Source: Lonicera japonica (taxonomy: Eukaryota > Streptophyta > Magnoliopsida > Dipsacales > Caprifoliaceae). Taken from it: a stretch of 64,000 nt of DNA. The notes beneath the pieces were generated by a model, which saw only the letters and a program-made list of their open reading frames with translations, did not search any database and was not told where the DNA came from. The stretch is from NCBI GenBank assembly GCA_021464415.1, contig CM038471.1, forward strand, positions 72,518,851 through 72,582,850. Reading direction: 5' to 3'. Shown one piece after another: positions 48,170 through 60,568 of the stretch (position 1 is its first letter; each line of letters starts with the position of its first letter). The translations under genes were made by a program, and so were the position numbers.

Positions 48170-51100
48170 TTTTATACAATCAAAGAAATTTCGAAACTGA
48201 ATGAAAATGATTTATCATTAGCATTGGTGGGAGAAGTAACTTCCTGCATAAACGCATGATATATGTTATTCACAAGGTTATTACTCTCCCTTAACACTTC
48301 CTCCTTACCATTCACTATATTTTCAAACTCGTACTTGTTACGAGCTTTCCATAAGCTCCACAAGGTAGAAATGAACGGAATGTTAGCAACCTTTTTACAA
48401 GAAACATTGTTACTGATCTTGGCATTTGTATCCAACCACGTTCTAAAATCTACATTATCATGCAAATAGACGGGAGGGAATGGGGGTTAGCATGCCATAC
48501 CGTCGAGGCTCTGATACAAAATCTGAAAATATGATCGTTATTTTCAGGAGCACCACAGAACTTACAATCGCCCAAAGTATTCATGCCTCTAATTAACCTT
48601 TGATGGTTGGACAAATTTTTCTCATGACGAACAGCCCAAAGGAAAAGAATAAGCTTTCGAGGAATTTTTAACTTCCACACCCACAACCAATCTTCATTAA
48701 CCCTATCCAGGGCTGTGAGCATATCATAACAAGCTTTAATGGAGAATTTACCTGAAGTGGATGAGCTCCACAAAGGGGAATCCATGCTAACAGAATTAAT
48801 GGGGAGTGAGGTATTTAAGATGTCAGCTTTACAAGTAGGAGGAATCAAAACATCAATCTTCGAGATATCCCAATCCTTACCATTAGGATCTAAAATATCT
48901 CTAACAGTCATATCCGTGATACTGTCATTAACCGCAGTGATATCAGCAATTTTGTAATCACCGCACCATTTATCGTGCCACAGAGAGATGTTATTACCAT
49001 CCCCCATCACCCATTTCGTGTTATCGGTAAGAATATCCTTGCATTTAAAGATATCCCGCCAAATGTGGAAGGCCGTACTACCTTTTCTCCGGTCACGTGG
49101 GTGGTTCACACTCTTATATTTTTTCCTCAACACTTCAACCTAAAGAGAAGGTTTGTTCTTCATGATTTTCCAGCCAAGTTTCGAAATGGTTTCCCTATTC
49201 GAGGTAGCCGTATTTCTTATTCCTAGGCCCCCTTTATTCTTAGGCAAGTAAACCGTCTGCTAGTTAACTAGATGAGTTTTCCTTCTGCCGTCAGAATCTC
49301 CCCACAGAATTGCCTACTGAATTTGTCAATCGACTTACACACAGACATAGGGATGATAGAAATTTGCACGACATAATTAGGCATAGTAGAAAGCACAGAT
49401 TTAACAAGAGTATGTCTACCAGCAAGGGATAAAAATCTAGATTTCAACCCACTAAGTTTCTTATTCATCCTGTCAATAATGTAAGTATAATCATTTTTAT
49501 TTCTCCTACCATGGATAAGGGGGTGCCTAGGTACATACCAAGATTGTCAGTCATACTCATAACACATTAAAAGCTGATAGCAAGTTTTTCTCTTCTGGTG
49601 ATGTTATTCGAAAAGAAAATTTTAGATTTATCAAAGTTAATCGTTTGGCCAGACTTGGTACAAAACTTGTCAAGCACCTCAAAAACGGTGGCGCAACTCT
49701 TTCTATCCACCTTAGTGAAAAGAATGAGATCATCCGCAACAAACAAGTAAGAGATATGGGGCATTCAAGGAGGCTTTAATGCCCTCCCACTCATTCTTCC
49801 CAACTTTGTCAAGAATAAGGCTCGACAAATACTCCATGCAAATAAGGAATAAATACGGAGATAAAGGGTAGGTCTCCTTGCCTCAAACCCCTCTTTTGGG
49901 AAAGGTTAGGCAAAGGTTTCCCATTCCATAGAACCGAAGTTTGCCCTTTAGACACAACTCATGATCAAATTAACCCATTTTTGGTTGAGATTAAAGTTTA
50001 ACAGAGCTTTTTCCAAGAACGTCCAACTAATCTTATCATAAGCTTTTTCCAAATCAATTTTGAAAATCATACCACTATTACCTCCCTTCCTTTTCTCAAG
50101 AGAATGGATAATCTCCTGAGTTATAATAATGTTATCAACTGTTTGTTTGCCCGGGAGGAAGCTAGATTGAAAAGGACCAATAAGTTTACCTAAAAAGGGT
50201 CTGATTCTATTAACAAGGACTTTGGTGAGGACTTTGTAAGACACATTACACAAAGTTATTGGTCTGAATTGTTTGATAGTTTTCGGGTTATCCACCTTAG
50301 GAATAAGAGTGATAAAACAATTATTAAGCTCATCGGGAAAACTTTCTTCTTTAAAACAGTTTTTGATAAAAGAACACAAAGATGGGCCAACTTTTCCCTA
50401 AAATTTTTGGTAAAAAATAGGCTGAAAACCATCAGGCCCGGGGGCCTTAAGGGGGCCCATACCAAACACCGCATTTTTGATTTCCCAGTCCGAGAGGTCA
50501 TAATTGAGCCTACAATTATCAATACTGGTCAGACGGCCCACTACAGGGTTATCATTCCAATCGGCATTGACATTTTGGTTGGAATCAAAAAGGTTGTTAA
50601 AATAAGATAGGATGTGGCTCTCGAGCGTACTAACATCATCCGACCACACATTATCAATTCTTAACCGATCGATTCTATTCCTCCTCCTTCTCACCACCGT
50701 GGAAAGGTGGAAGAATTTAGTATTCTTATATCCTTCTTTTAACCATTGAACCCGAGATTTTTGCAGCCAAAAAAGTTCCTTATGTTTCAAAATATCCTGC
50801 CAATGGTTTTTGAGCTTATGGTCAAGGGTATCAAGGTTGTGAGAAAAATGAGCTCCTTGAGCAATTTGAATACCCTCTAAGCGAGATTTTTTGCTCTTTT
50901 TTGTTTGAAAAATATTACCGTAAACCTCCCAGTTCCAAACTTTAGCTTGATCAGTAAAAATTTTAAGATTATCATGAAAGTTACGATTCTGGTCCCAAGC
51001 ATAATTTATCAAAGAATCAAATTCAGGATGAAGGAACCAACTAGCTAAGAGTCTAAAAGGTTTATTAATCACAATAACCAAATTCATACATTCGAGGGCG

Positions 51101-51306
51101 ATAAGAACCAGACAGTGGTCCGAATATGTGCGGGGCAGATTTCTAACACAAGCGTTAGGAAACATAACACGCCACTCTAGGTTCGCCATAACGCGATCCA
51201 GCCTTACGAGGGTATTCGCCAGCCCCTTCCTACCATTCGTCCAGGTCAGTTTTGGTCCAGTGCACCCCAAAAATTCGGTGTTCAATCTCGGGAAAGAGGA
51301 AGACAA
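48170..51306 (-). pseudogene. L1-type LINE, ORF2 fragment (endonuclease end, reverse transcriptase, zinc-binding region)
   Basis: On the minus strand the first piece (51306-50398) starts inside the endonuclease with LTWTNGRKG, RLDRVMANLEW and TYSDHCLVLI, then a linker and APGPDGF, the entry to reverse transcriptase. A TAG at 50398-50400 interrupts the frame where the family has Trp. RT continues with FITLIPKVDNP, FRPITLCNVSYKVLTKVLVN and KIDLEKAYDKISW to 49948. It resumes after a frame break with LFVADDLILF near 49740. The part at 49133-48450 contains KACYDML, WKLKIPRKLILFLW and the zinc-binding CKFCGAPENNDHIFRFC. A last piece ends at 48172. The 5' endonuclease start is missing. The RNase H domain and poly(A) are not seen after 48172, so both ends were lost. 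It cannot be active. Confidence 0.92.
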
Positions 51307-51687
51307 TAAATGAGGTTCTGACTTCCAAGAGTCAAATCAATGAGTTTTTTACATGACCTAATTTAATGAGCCACGATAGTATAGGTTTTGCAATAAAATG
51401 TCACAAGTTTGGCTTGAGTTTGTGTAATTTAACCCATTTCAGTCGACCCATCCATAATATAATTTATTTTTTTTGTAAATACTCTTATAATAATTTATAA
51501 TTATTAAAATTAGTTGAATTAGGTTCAAGCTTATTAATATAATAAACAAAGACGGGTTCGGGTTTTTCAAGATAAATTTATATCGGGTTGATTTTGGGCC
51601 AACCACCTTTTGCAAGGCTAGAGTTTGATTTTTGACAAGACATGTCCCAAATTCAAACTGCTTCCATGGCAATTACAAAAACATAGA

Positions 51688-52045
51688 GGGCCTGTTTGGT
51701 AGATATTTTGAGTTGAATTTTTAAAATATAGTGTTTGATATAATTTAGAAGTATGTTGAAAAGTGGATTTGGTTTTTTTTTGAGTTTTTTTCAACTAACT
51801 AAAAATCTCATAAAAAATTTCAAAAAATTGTCAAAATGGTTCTTATTTTATAGATCTCAATGAGTATGTTTTAAATATATATTTTTATTTAATTTTAATT
51901 TTTGAATTTAAAATTATGGTGTTTTAAAAGTTTTTTAGAGAGAGAAAATAAAGTTAAGATTTTTTTAGGAAGTGTAAAAGTATAGTTGATTTTGAATTGA
52001 GTTTTTAAAATTTGAAGGAAAAAAAAATAGATAGGTACCAAACAG
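51688..52045. mobile_element. hAT-like MITE with CTGTTTGGTA ends
   Basis: The left end GGCCTGTTTGGTAGATA and the complemented right end CCTGTTTGGTACCTAT are inverted. Inner arms share TTTTGAGTTGAATTTTTAAAA against its complement. Flanks CATAGAG and AGTAGAG suggest a worn duplication. Confidence 0.7.
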
Positions 52046-52253
52046 GAGTAGAGTGTTCACAAAAAAAAAAATTATTGAGAACTTTTTAATAATCTATCAT
52101 TGACGTGACTACCATATTTCAAGTCTTAAGACTCCGAGACATAAATAATCTATGCTTCAATTCAAAAGGGCTAAACTTTCTTTTCATACACAACATACTT
52201 CAAGCAAGCACAAACCTATTCATCTTCTCATAAGAAAAACTAGAAATTAGGTA

Positions 52254-52889
52254 GAAGGTCTTATTACACATTGATTTTTACCAAAAATCTAATGAATAAT
52301 ATTTTTTTGAATGAATGGCCTATTTTTAATTGGTAATTAGTGTAAGAGGCTTATTTTGTTTTATATTTTAAATGAAGGTATTTGAATAAATTTAAATATC
52401 ATTTAATTAATAAAAACATGTTATATATTACCTAAATTACCCCTCTTTATGAAATTTGCACAAAAAATATGGACTGCAAAGTTAATATTGCAGTAAAATA
52501 TGAACTGCAAAGTTCATATTGCGGTAAAATATGGACTGCAATATGAACTTTGCACTAGAAATATGGACTGCAAAGTTCACATTGCAGTAAAATATGGACT
52601 GCAATATGAACTTTGCACCAAAAATATGAACTGCAAAGTTCATATTGCAGTAAAATATGGACTGCAAAGTTCATATTGCAGTGAAATATAGACTGCAAAG
52701 TTCATATTGCAATCCATATTTTAATGCATATTGGTATTTTTTTAGTTTATTTTAAGGGTTGGGATGTCATTTTACAATGAAAAAAAAAATATACATGTCA
52801 TATTATCAATAAAATAAAAAATAGGCCATTTATTTACAAAAAAAGTATTCCTTGGCTTTCGTGTGAAAATCTTTCTCTAATAAGACCTT
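52254..52889. mobile_element. Long-TIR element carrying a two-orientation repeat array
   Basis: The left arm (52255-52340) and the complemented right arm (52805-52889) share AAGGTCTTATTA, GATTTT(T/C)AC, GAATA(A/C)T and AAATGGCCTATTTTT in order, a terminal inverted repeat of about 85 bp. The centre (52455-52715) is an array of one motif. There is no coding capacity. I could not find a target duplication. Long TIRs suggest a Mutator-like relation. Confidence 0.6.
52455..52715. repeat. Array of TGCAAAGTTCATATTGCA in both orientations
   Basis: The 18-bp core TGCAAAGTTCATATTGCA occurs about eight times, twice as its exact complement (TGCAATATGAACTTTGCA) and otherwise forward. Forward copies are followed by GTAAAATATG and reversed ones by CACTAGAAATATG or CACCAAAAATATG. 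The period is about 31-33 bp. Confidence 0.9.
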
Positions 52890-52964
52890 TTTTTAAATAT
52901 CCCTAAGAAAAATTATTGATCTTAGCATTTGCAATATTTGTACTATATTATCTAAGTCTCTCTC

Positions 52965-53520
52965 TCAATAAACTCTAGCCATTTATGCTCTCTTATCTTT
53001 TTTTTCTTCTCCCCTTTTTACCTCATGGTAGGAGGAAGGGAGGAACCCATTTTTCTTTACTGTTTTTTATATATAATAATACTTCTAGATTTGATTGTCT
53101 TAAGACAGTTTTTTTTTTTTATATTTGTGAGATTTTTGTATCTCCTTTTACGAAAAATTTTATTCTCCTTCCTATTGGATATGGAGGTATGCCTCGAGCA
53201 ACACAGATTAAAGTGGAGATGGGCAAATCTACTCCTCTATATGGAGGTTTGACTCAAAATTACAAAAATTTGTTCCTATTCATTTGGTGGCATTTCGGCG
53301 TGGATGAAGATTCTTTTTGGAAAACTTCTTTTAGTCATGTTTTCCTTTTTCGGAATATGCCTTATAAAAAATTTTCTTTGATGTCCCTCGGTTTTTCAAA
53401 GTTTTTTTTGTATTGTAAGACAATTGATCAATGTGGTTTATATATATGTATACACGACCTTTGCAAACTCTTTGAAACACTTCTTTATTTTGGTTGTAGT
53501 GTTTGAACTTTATTATTATT
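52965..53520 (+). repeat. Diverged dispersed repeat, copy B, with a 173-codon open frame
   Basis: It resembles the complement of 30245-30590 in ordered blocks. A frame from 52985 to 53506 is open for 173 codons. Its product is Phe/Leu/Lys-rich with no conserved motif, and looks like chance translation of T-rich sequence. Confidence 0.35.
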
Positions 53521-53892
53521 TTTATTTAAAAAAAAATTATTGATAAATAAAGTTGTAAAGTAATTTATTCAAATTAGTGACACAGGCAGACGTCATTTAT
53601 AACTTGATAGGGTAAGATAATATTATATGCACCAGTAAAATAAATAATAATATGTACATAACTAATTTTCTATAATCGTGATAAATATAGATAGGAGTTA
53701 TACCTAACCAAACAATATATAAATGCGAATTATTTATTTATAATCTTGAAATAGTAGGAATCCCTATCACCCACCATATATGAAAATTAATTTTGGCAAA
53801 ACAAAACAAAAGTATATAGCCGACCATTAAAAGCAAACCCATATGAGAAAGTGCTTTTTCTTGGCCCCCACAAATCACTATCTAAAAGAATC

Positions 53893-53930
<38 letters not shown>

Positions 53931-56900
53931 CAACAACCCATCTTTCAATTCCTATTCGCTCCATACATTAACAAATCCCTCTCACACACTCTCCTATATG
54001 CTAAACTAGGGTATACCGTGCCATTCGGTACGATAAAATAAAAAAAATATATGATAATAGGATAAAAAAATATATGATAATAGGATAAAAAAAATTAAAA
54101 TATGACAAATTTAAATCGACAAAATTAATCAGTCGTTTATTTTGAGCCCATTATCTAGTCTAATTTAATGTTGTGAACAACTGAAACGTAAGTTTAATAT
54201 ATTTTCATACTGAAAAAACTAAAAGTATACCTGATTGGGATGCCTAATAATATACAAACACATAACATACGTCCTTAAATGTTATACAATAATTTTTCTT
54301 GATTTTTTTTTTTTGCGTAAGTATATAGTTATGATGGATCTTATTTAATTGATTTTGATTAGTATATATTAAATATTAAATTTTTATTAAATTTTGAATT
54401 TTTTATTTTAAGTTATGGCATTTTTAATGTAAAAAAATTATTAGTATGTGAGAGTTTATTGAGATATATTATTGGTGTGAGTGTTTTAACTTTGATGTGA
54501 CATCTTGATGTATGGATAAAACTCATCTAATGGTATGAAACTAATGCACACCATAACTTGTGTATTTTTAACCATTAGATTCTTATATTTTTTGGGAAAA
54601 ATTTTGGTTAAAGATGATGTTTTATAATATAGATAACACTATATAGACGATACGTGCGCCGTTCATATACATTATTTAAAAAAAATAGTAATTCAGTTAA
54701 AAATAAATAATTATATAACTTATAGGCCAAGATTTGATTCCCTGCAAGATAATTATCAATGGGAAAAAAATTGTAAGAAGAAAATTAAAAATAAAAAATA
54801 TGGCACAATTTCAGGCAGTTAAAATTGAATCTTGACTTTATAATATAATATAAATAATTACAAAATATGGCACAATTTTAGCACTCATGTTTTTTTTATG
54901 AGAATATTAAAAATTAATTATTGATCACAAAATTTTATTTCTTTTTTGTAGGATTTTTTATTTATTAATTATATTGTAAAAAATAAATAAAACTGCTAAT
55001 TTAACTTATCATAGTAGAAAAGAAAATTGATAAATTAAAATGGAGGGAGTAATATTTTATTTTAATGGGTTGGATAAAATACTTAAAAGGTACATCACCA
55101 TCAACTATCCCACATTCCCACCCACTAACATGACGTGTCGCCACTTATTTATTCTTTAAATGTATATAACTGATTTCCTCTAATCAAATTTATTCGTGGA
55201 AGTAGCAAAATGTCCAAATCAGAATCACTATCAATCATTTAACAAATTAACATTCTCCACCAAATGTGTATTTTTGTGTGTAATTATTCTTGATAAATAA
55301 ATTATGACCAGGTCTCCCATTGGGATAAATAAACCCATTTAAATATCAAGAACTTGCAGCTTATTAAAATTTTGTAATTTTATGAATTATTAAAGATAAC
55401 ACTTTCGTCTTGTTAAAAATAAAAAATAAATAGATAACATTTTTTTTTTGTTATAATCTTTCTTCTTTTCATAATAAAAATATTATATGTTCAAACGTTA
55501 TTATAGAACCCCTTTATTTATGGCTTGTATAAAGTAAAAAAAATTGTATTATAAAATTAATATTTTGTATCAAAAGTGCAAATTTTAGAATATTTATTTC
55601 ATATTTGAATTATGAAAATATTTGTTTACCAAGTTAGCAATATCACTTTTAGGGAAAAAGTTAAAATTTTATTTATATCACATTATTTTAAATAATTAGT
55701 AAATACAAAAATCGACCATCCGATTTTTTCCATGGACCCCTAGTTGGCCTGAGAATGCCTCGCTATTTTACATTAAATTGATCTCTCTTTAGTCTTTACA
55801 AAACATTTTTCAATCTCAAGCTCTCAACCGTTCAATTTCTATACCTTAATACATTTTTAATATTATCCTTCCCCATAGGTCATAACTAGGTGAGATCCAA
55901 AATCAACAACTATCAACTTAATTAAGGTCAAAGTGTGAAACAACCCACACCCCAAATTCCCATTTATTTGTATAAAGACAGATCATGGCCACATCCATGA
56001 TAGATTAAAAAGTATTTTATCTTGCGTTTGGTGCTGAAAATAAAATAAAATAATCCCTGCTCAAATTCATCGCTGGGGTAATTACATTATTCAATCTTGT
56101 TTTGGATAAAAGTACATAAAAACATAAAAAAGATATAATGTTGTACTTAATGTGTCAGATAAAAAAAAAAAAGAGACATAATAACTTTTTCATATCTTAT
56201 ATTTAATGTTCATCAAGATTAAATATCCAAGCGAGTTATTTATCCTACTGATTATTTGCCCGTCAAAAAAGGGATTAACAAATCTCACTTGGGAAGTAAG
56301 ATTATTTTATCATATCTGAATAAAATTTAAATAATCATATCTCACTCTCTAAAAGAGTCGAACACACAGACTAATAGTATTACTAATTGTAAATCTATTT
56401 CCATTATAATCCGGTAGTGCTTCAGACGCAGAAGCGAATAACCGTAACTGCGAGACTAGCGGAAGTGCCATAACCCTACCCTATCCTAATGTTGTACGCT
56501 AACACCGCGTTGAATAAACAATCCAAATAAATCAACTCCAAAGTGCACAAATCCTCCTCAAGTTGAAGTGGTTCAAATGCAAATATTTACAAAGAAGGTT
56601 CAGATTCGAACCCTAATTTGTCCACCGGTTGTATCAAAATGAACAAAAACCAAAAATTGTGTTTTTGCGTGCACGTGAGAGAGGGAGAGAGAGAGAGATA
56701 CAACAGAAATTGTAATGAAATAATAATGAGCTTTTTTAATTCAGTTTTACATTTATCAAATGAACATACTGCCTCCCCCTTTCCAAACCACTAACCCCCT
56801 CTCATCACTCGAGTAATGCATTCTGCAATACACAACAAATTGGTTTGAAAAATATTGAAGAATAATAAGACATCAAAAAAAGATGCTTTTTTCTCAGTTT

Positions 56901-57242
56901 CAAAGCAATGGAACTTCCTCTTCTCTACAAGAGAAAATCATATAACAAAAAATAATCCTAGAATTATGAAAAACGCCATAAAGAAAAATAACCCCCAAAC
57001 AGGACTTGTTTCTTTAATACCACAGCCCAGATACAGGATTATTCCTTCTTCATCATACCCTCCTGCTGTAAAACAATTAATGATAAAAATTGAATTTATC
57101 TTTCTCAACTCCAGCCTTTTCATCTTTTGTCATCAATTCCAAATTTTCCCACCAGCCAAAACACTTCCCAAAAGAATATTTACTTCCTAAATGTTGTTCT
57201 TATCTCTAATGCGAAAATGGATTGGTGAATCCATAGTTTCAC
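53521..57242. other. Intergenic DNA and 3' flank of the CCCH gene
   Basis: It is AT-rich with no recognisable gene. A compound (AT)n(GT)n microsatellite lies at 53893-53930. A GA run lies at about 56681-56697. The stretch from about 56720 to 57242 is probably the 3' UTR of the minus-strand gene that ends at 57243. Confidence 0.5.
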
Positions 57243-59342
57243 CTAGGCTACGAGCTGATCGAGTTGCATCTGCTCGAGCCAAGCTCCCAGAACTGAATGA
57301 TCAACAGATTCATTGGGTTTCAAGTTCTCACCAGATGAAGCAGGGCCTGACACCGACGGTGCAGACTTATTATCTTTTGTAAGATCGGAAGGCGATGATT
57401 CCTTCACGAGAGATTGGACCCACGATAGGTCTGGCTCCTCTCCATTCTTGTTGAGCTCGAACGAGGATGACCTTCTTAACCGGCCGAGTTCATCTCCGTT
57501 AACAGACCAATCAACTTTCCCGTTTGGAGTGCCCCATTTGGACCAAGAATTTGTAGGGGAACCTACGATATTAGGGTGGTTGGATCCAAGATCACGAGAA
57601 CTGAGGCTCCGTAGCTGTTGATGCTGCAGTTCACGCTGTGCAAAAGTCGACAGGCGAGAGCTCATCGGAGAAATGGGATCCACACTTCGGGGTGACATTC
57701 TTCCGGGCGAGGACACACCATAAGTCGCCTGCAACAGAGGATGGTCAACGCCTTTGGGAGAAAAAATGTTAGTATTGATTGGCGAAAGCATGCTTTGTTG
57801 CTGTTGGAACTGATTGAGGACAGCTGATTTATGCGATGGAGAGAAAACGCCAGCCGCCTGATCGGAATAACGGGGGGAAGAACCAATCTCAGCCGTAAAC
57901 AGCTCTTCAAGATTTGATGGAGTTAGCGTATTATTGGATCGACCCGAACGATTGAACGAGAGTGAATTGGGACGGGACTGTGAATAACAGGCCAGATCGT
58001 TCATAAGTAGTTGTTGAGCTTCAAAATCTTGCAGCATATTCAAATCATTGGGTGGAATATCTCGGGCACTAAGCGATGATCTCAAACGGCTCGATTGAAG
58101 GTTGCTTCCTGGTAAATGAAGGGTCGGCACGTTTGGCTGGGGCCAAGCCATTGATGAATGTGAACCGTTCGATGGAGACATAGGTTGATTGAACGAAGAA
58201 GGGGACATAACCGATGACGGTGAACCAGGAAAGAGGCTCAAGGCCGCAGCCATGTCCATGGCACTAGCCGATGCACCAGTTGACCGGGGCGATGGGACTG
58301 CAGACCCAGTCGAGACAAACAACGGTCGAAGTTCCTCGGTTGTGTGGGCAAAAAAGCAAACCCGTCTAGCACAGCTAGTGCCATCTTTGCATAGCCGGGT
58401 GCGGTATTGGGCCGGGTGTAGCCAACACTCGAACACACCGTGGGCATATTCACACATATCCCCTCGCCTACAAGCGCCCTTACGAAAATCGGGGCAAGGT
58501 ACACAACTGTAATGGTACTTTCGTGGGTCCCTTCTTCGAGCGTTCTCCCCCGGGTGAACAAAAGGGCACTCCGTCCAATCATGAGAGTAAGCCCTCGAGC
58601 AAGGGCGGACCTTGAAAGAGAACATGCGGAACTCGTCAGTTGAATATATACTGTTCTTGATATCGGGGAGTGAAGGGTCGATTGGGTACTCTTTCTTCTC
58701 TGATGTGGAATTTGAGGGAACATCAATGAACTTTGACATCATTGGGGAAGAGACTAAATCTGAAGGAGAACAAGGAGACCCATTATCTGGCGAAGAAGAG
58801 AGGCTCGGTGACGAGTAGTTCGAGTTGGTGATTGATACTCGTAGATCCCGCTTTCCAATTGAGCCATCAGAAGTATTGTTAGTGAGCAGTTCTTCAAGTG
58901 CGGATCTCATGGCTGGTAGCTTTGGTGGAACCAAAATTACGTCCACAGGGCAGTGACCATTGGCATCCTCAACATTCGGATCAGCACCCACTGCTAAGAG
59001 CAACTTGACAACATCAATAGCATTAACAGAGCCGCCAGAGGCAGCACAGTGAAGGGCGGTGCATTTATCTGGGCCACAAGTGAGGTTTACATCAACATCA
59101 GGCCGAGAGATAATCAACTTAAGCACATCAATACTACCATAGATTGCAGCAACCATTAATGGAGTTCTATGCTCATGAACTATTTGTTTTGAACCCTTCT
59201 TGCGGACATACCAAAGTCCAACCTCGTCAATTGAGGAAGGATCATGCTCAATTGATCGCTTAAAGCCCTCCAAATCATTGTCAGCAGCAAGTTCGAGTAA
59301 ACTTGAAAAAGAATCTTCAGTTTCAATGCGTAATTGACTCAT
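57243..59342 (-). CDS. C3H30-like: Ankyrin-repeat CCCH zinc-finger protein, RR-TZF class (C3H30/C3H66-like)
   Basis: A single 699-codon frame matches the length of Arabidopsis C3H30/OXS2 and C3H56 (about 700). Ankyrin repeats span about residues 57-135 (HRTPLMVAAIYGSIDVLKLI, CTALHCAASGG). The arginine-rich block with Cys248, His254, Cys259 and His263 precedes two tandem fingers: C283-X7-C291-X5-C297-X3-H301 and C318-X5-C324-X4-C329-X3-H333. This spacing defines plant RR-TZF proteins. The C-terminal half is Ser/Asn/Pro-rich, and the end (LGAWLEQMQLDQLVA) is Leu-rich, resembling a nuclear export signal. Members shuttle between nucleus and cytoplasmic granules and act in abiotic stress and hormone responses by binding RNA or DNA. 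All metal ligands are present, and the frame is intact. The start is at the first ATG after a likely leader intron. Closest paralogue within the class is not certain. Confidence 0.95.
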   Translation of the reverse strand: MSQLRIETEDSFSSLLELAADNDLEGFKRSIEHDPSSIDEVGLWYVRKKGSKQIVHEHRTPLMVAAIYGSIDVLKLIISRPDVDVNLTCGPDKCTALHCAASGGSVNAIDVVKLLLAVGADPNVEDANGHCPVDVILVPPKLPAMRSALEELLTNNTSDGSIGKRDLRVSITNSNYSSPSLSSSPDNGSPCSPSDLVSSPMMSKFIDVPSNSTSEKKEYPIDPSLPDIKNSIYSTDEFRMFSFKVRPCSRAYSHDWTECPFVHPGENARRRDPRKYHYSCVPCPDFRKGACRRGDMCEYAHGVFECWLHPAQYRTRLCKDGTSCARRVCFFAHTTEELRPLFVSTGSAVPSPRSTGASASAMDMAAALSLFPGSPSSVMSPSSFNQPMSPSNGSHSSMAWPQPNVPTLHLPGSNLQSSRLRSSLSARDIPPNDLNMLQDFEAQQLLMNDLACYSQSRPNSLSFNRSGRSNNTLTPSNLEELFTAEIGSSPRYSDQAAGVFSPSHKSAVLNQFQQQQSMLSPINTNIFSPKGVDHPLLQATYGVSSPGRMSPRSVDPISPMSSRLSTFAQRELQHQQLRSLSSRDLGSNHPNIVGSPTNSWSKWGTPNGKVDWSVNGDELGRLRRSSSFELNKNGEEPDLSWVQSLVKESSPSDLTKDNKSAPSVSGPASSGENLKPNESVDHSVLGAWLEQMQLDQLVA

Positions 59343-59457
59343 ACTTTTTGAGTTAGAATTGTTGTTTTCTTATGTGAAGGACATAGGCTTCAATCAGACC
59401 AAACATAGATCGAACACGAAGTCCCTTCCGGACAAGATTCTTAAGGGCAAATGTTTA

Positions 59458-60568
59458 CTGCAAAGTAAGTAAACTGATTCAGTAATAACACGAACATGTA
59501 AAATTGCCCATCAAAACAATTGGAACAAAAAATTATATATAATAGGTAAATCACTCACACATCATAAATCAACAAATATAAATCAGAAAACTGAAAAAAA
59601 AAAAAAATGATCTATGAGCTGTTGAGCAAAAAAATAAAAATTACTTCAAGTCAACTATGAAAAGTGGCCAATATTAGGGCTAAACAATCATCTGATTGGT
59701 TGCTGAAAACAAAGCAAGAGAAAAACAAAAAACCAATATTTACTATATACAATTTCATTTCCTGAAGATTAAAGAAAAAATAAACAACTGGAAGTTAAAA
59801 TATATTATATATATAATATATATTTGATAGAAAAAAGTTCCTCAATTTCAGCTTATTAATTTCTAATTATTATTTCTTTCGACAAAATTAACTTATTCAT
59901 TTTCACCTTTTTTTTAATATAAGCAGTACAAAGATCCGTCTATCATTCAAAAAAGGATCTATACAATTTATAAATCAGAGACATTTTCCAGAGATTCGCT
60001 GTATTCAATCCAAAGATCACATCTTTATCTTTATTACAATTAAACATAGAATAGAACACATATCTATAAGACTACAACAACATTCGAGTAAAAATTAAAT
60101 AAAGAAGTACATAGATTAGAACACGAATCAATTGAAGGTAAAAAAGGAGAAATTAAACATGCACGAGAACATATATCTATAGCAAACATTTCACTGAAAA
60201 ATTTAAGATCAAAATCACATATTTCAACCCGAATTTTTTTAAAAAAATACTACTGCAGAGATTAAAACACGAATTGATTTAAGGAAAAATAAGAGTAGTT
60301 AAGCATATCCTTCCCTTACTAATATTCAATCGAGGCAGAAAAAAAGGGGAACTCCAGTGACATATATCTATAACAACAACATTTGAATGAAGAATTAATA
60401 ATCAAAATCTCATAGTTTAAGACGAATTTAAAAAGAAATATACAACAGAGATTAAAACACGAACTGATTTACTGATAAAAAAAAAGTCAAAGCATAAACA
60501 AAAACAAAAACAGTCAAATTTCAACAAAATGAAGATAGATCAGTGCAAATAAAGATGAAAAAACTCAC
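59458..60568 (-). other. Probable 5' UTR intron of the CCCH gene
   Basis: On the minus strand a donor CGGTGAGT has its GT at 60568-60567, and an acceptor TTTGCAG ends at 59458. This leaves 115 bases of leader before the ATG. The 1.1-kb interval is AT-rich with no coding. A leader intron upstream of an intronless reading frame is common in this gene family. Confidence 0.6.

Noticed and set aside
52455..52715. CRISPR-like look of the regularly spaced repeats
   Set aside because: Spacers are not unique, copies are in both orientations, the array lies within a transposon, and the genome is a plant's.
52985..53506. 173-codon plus-strand open frame
   Set aside because: Composition is that of T-rich DNA, with no conserved motif and no promoter or intron structure; treated as part of a repeat.
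57313..58818. Several open frames antisense to the CCCH gene
   Set aside because: They are shadows of a GC-richer coding region on the other strand.
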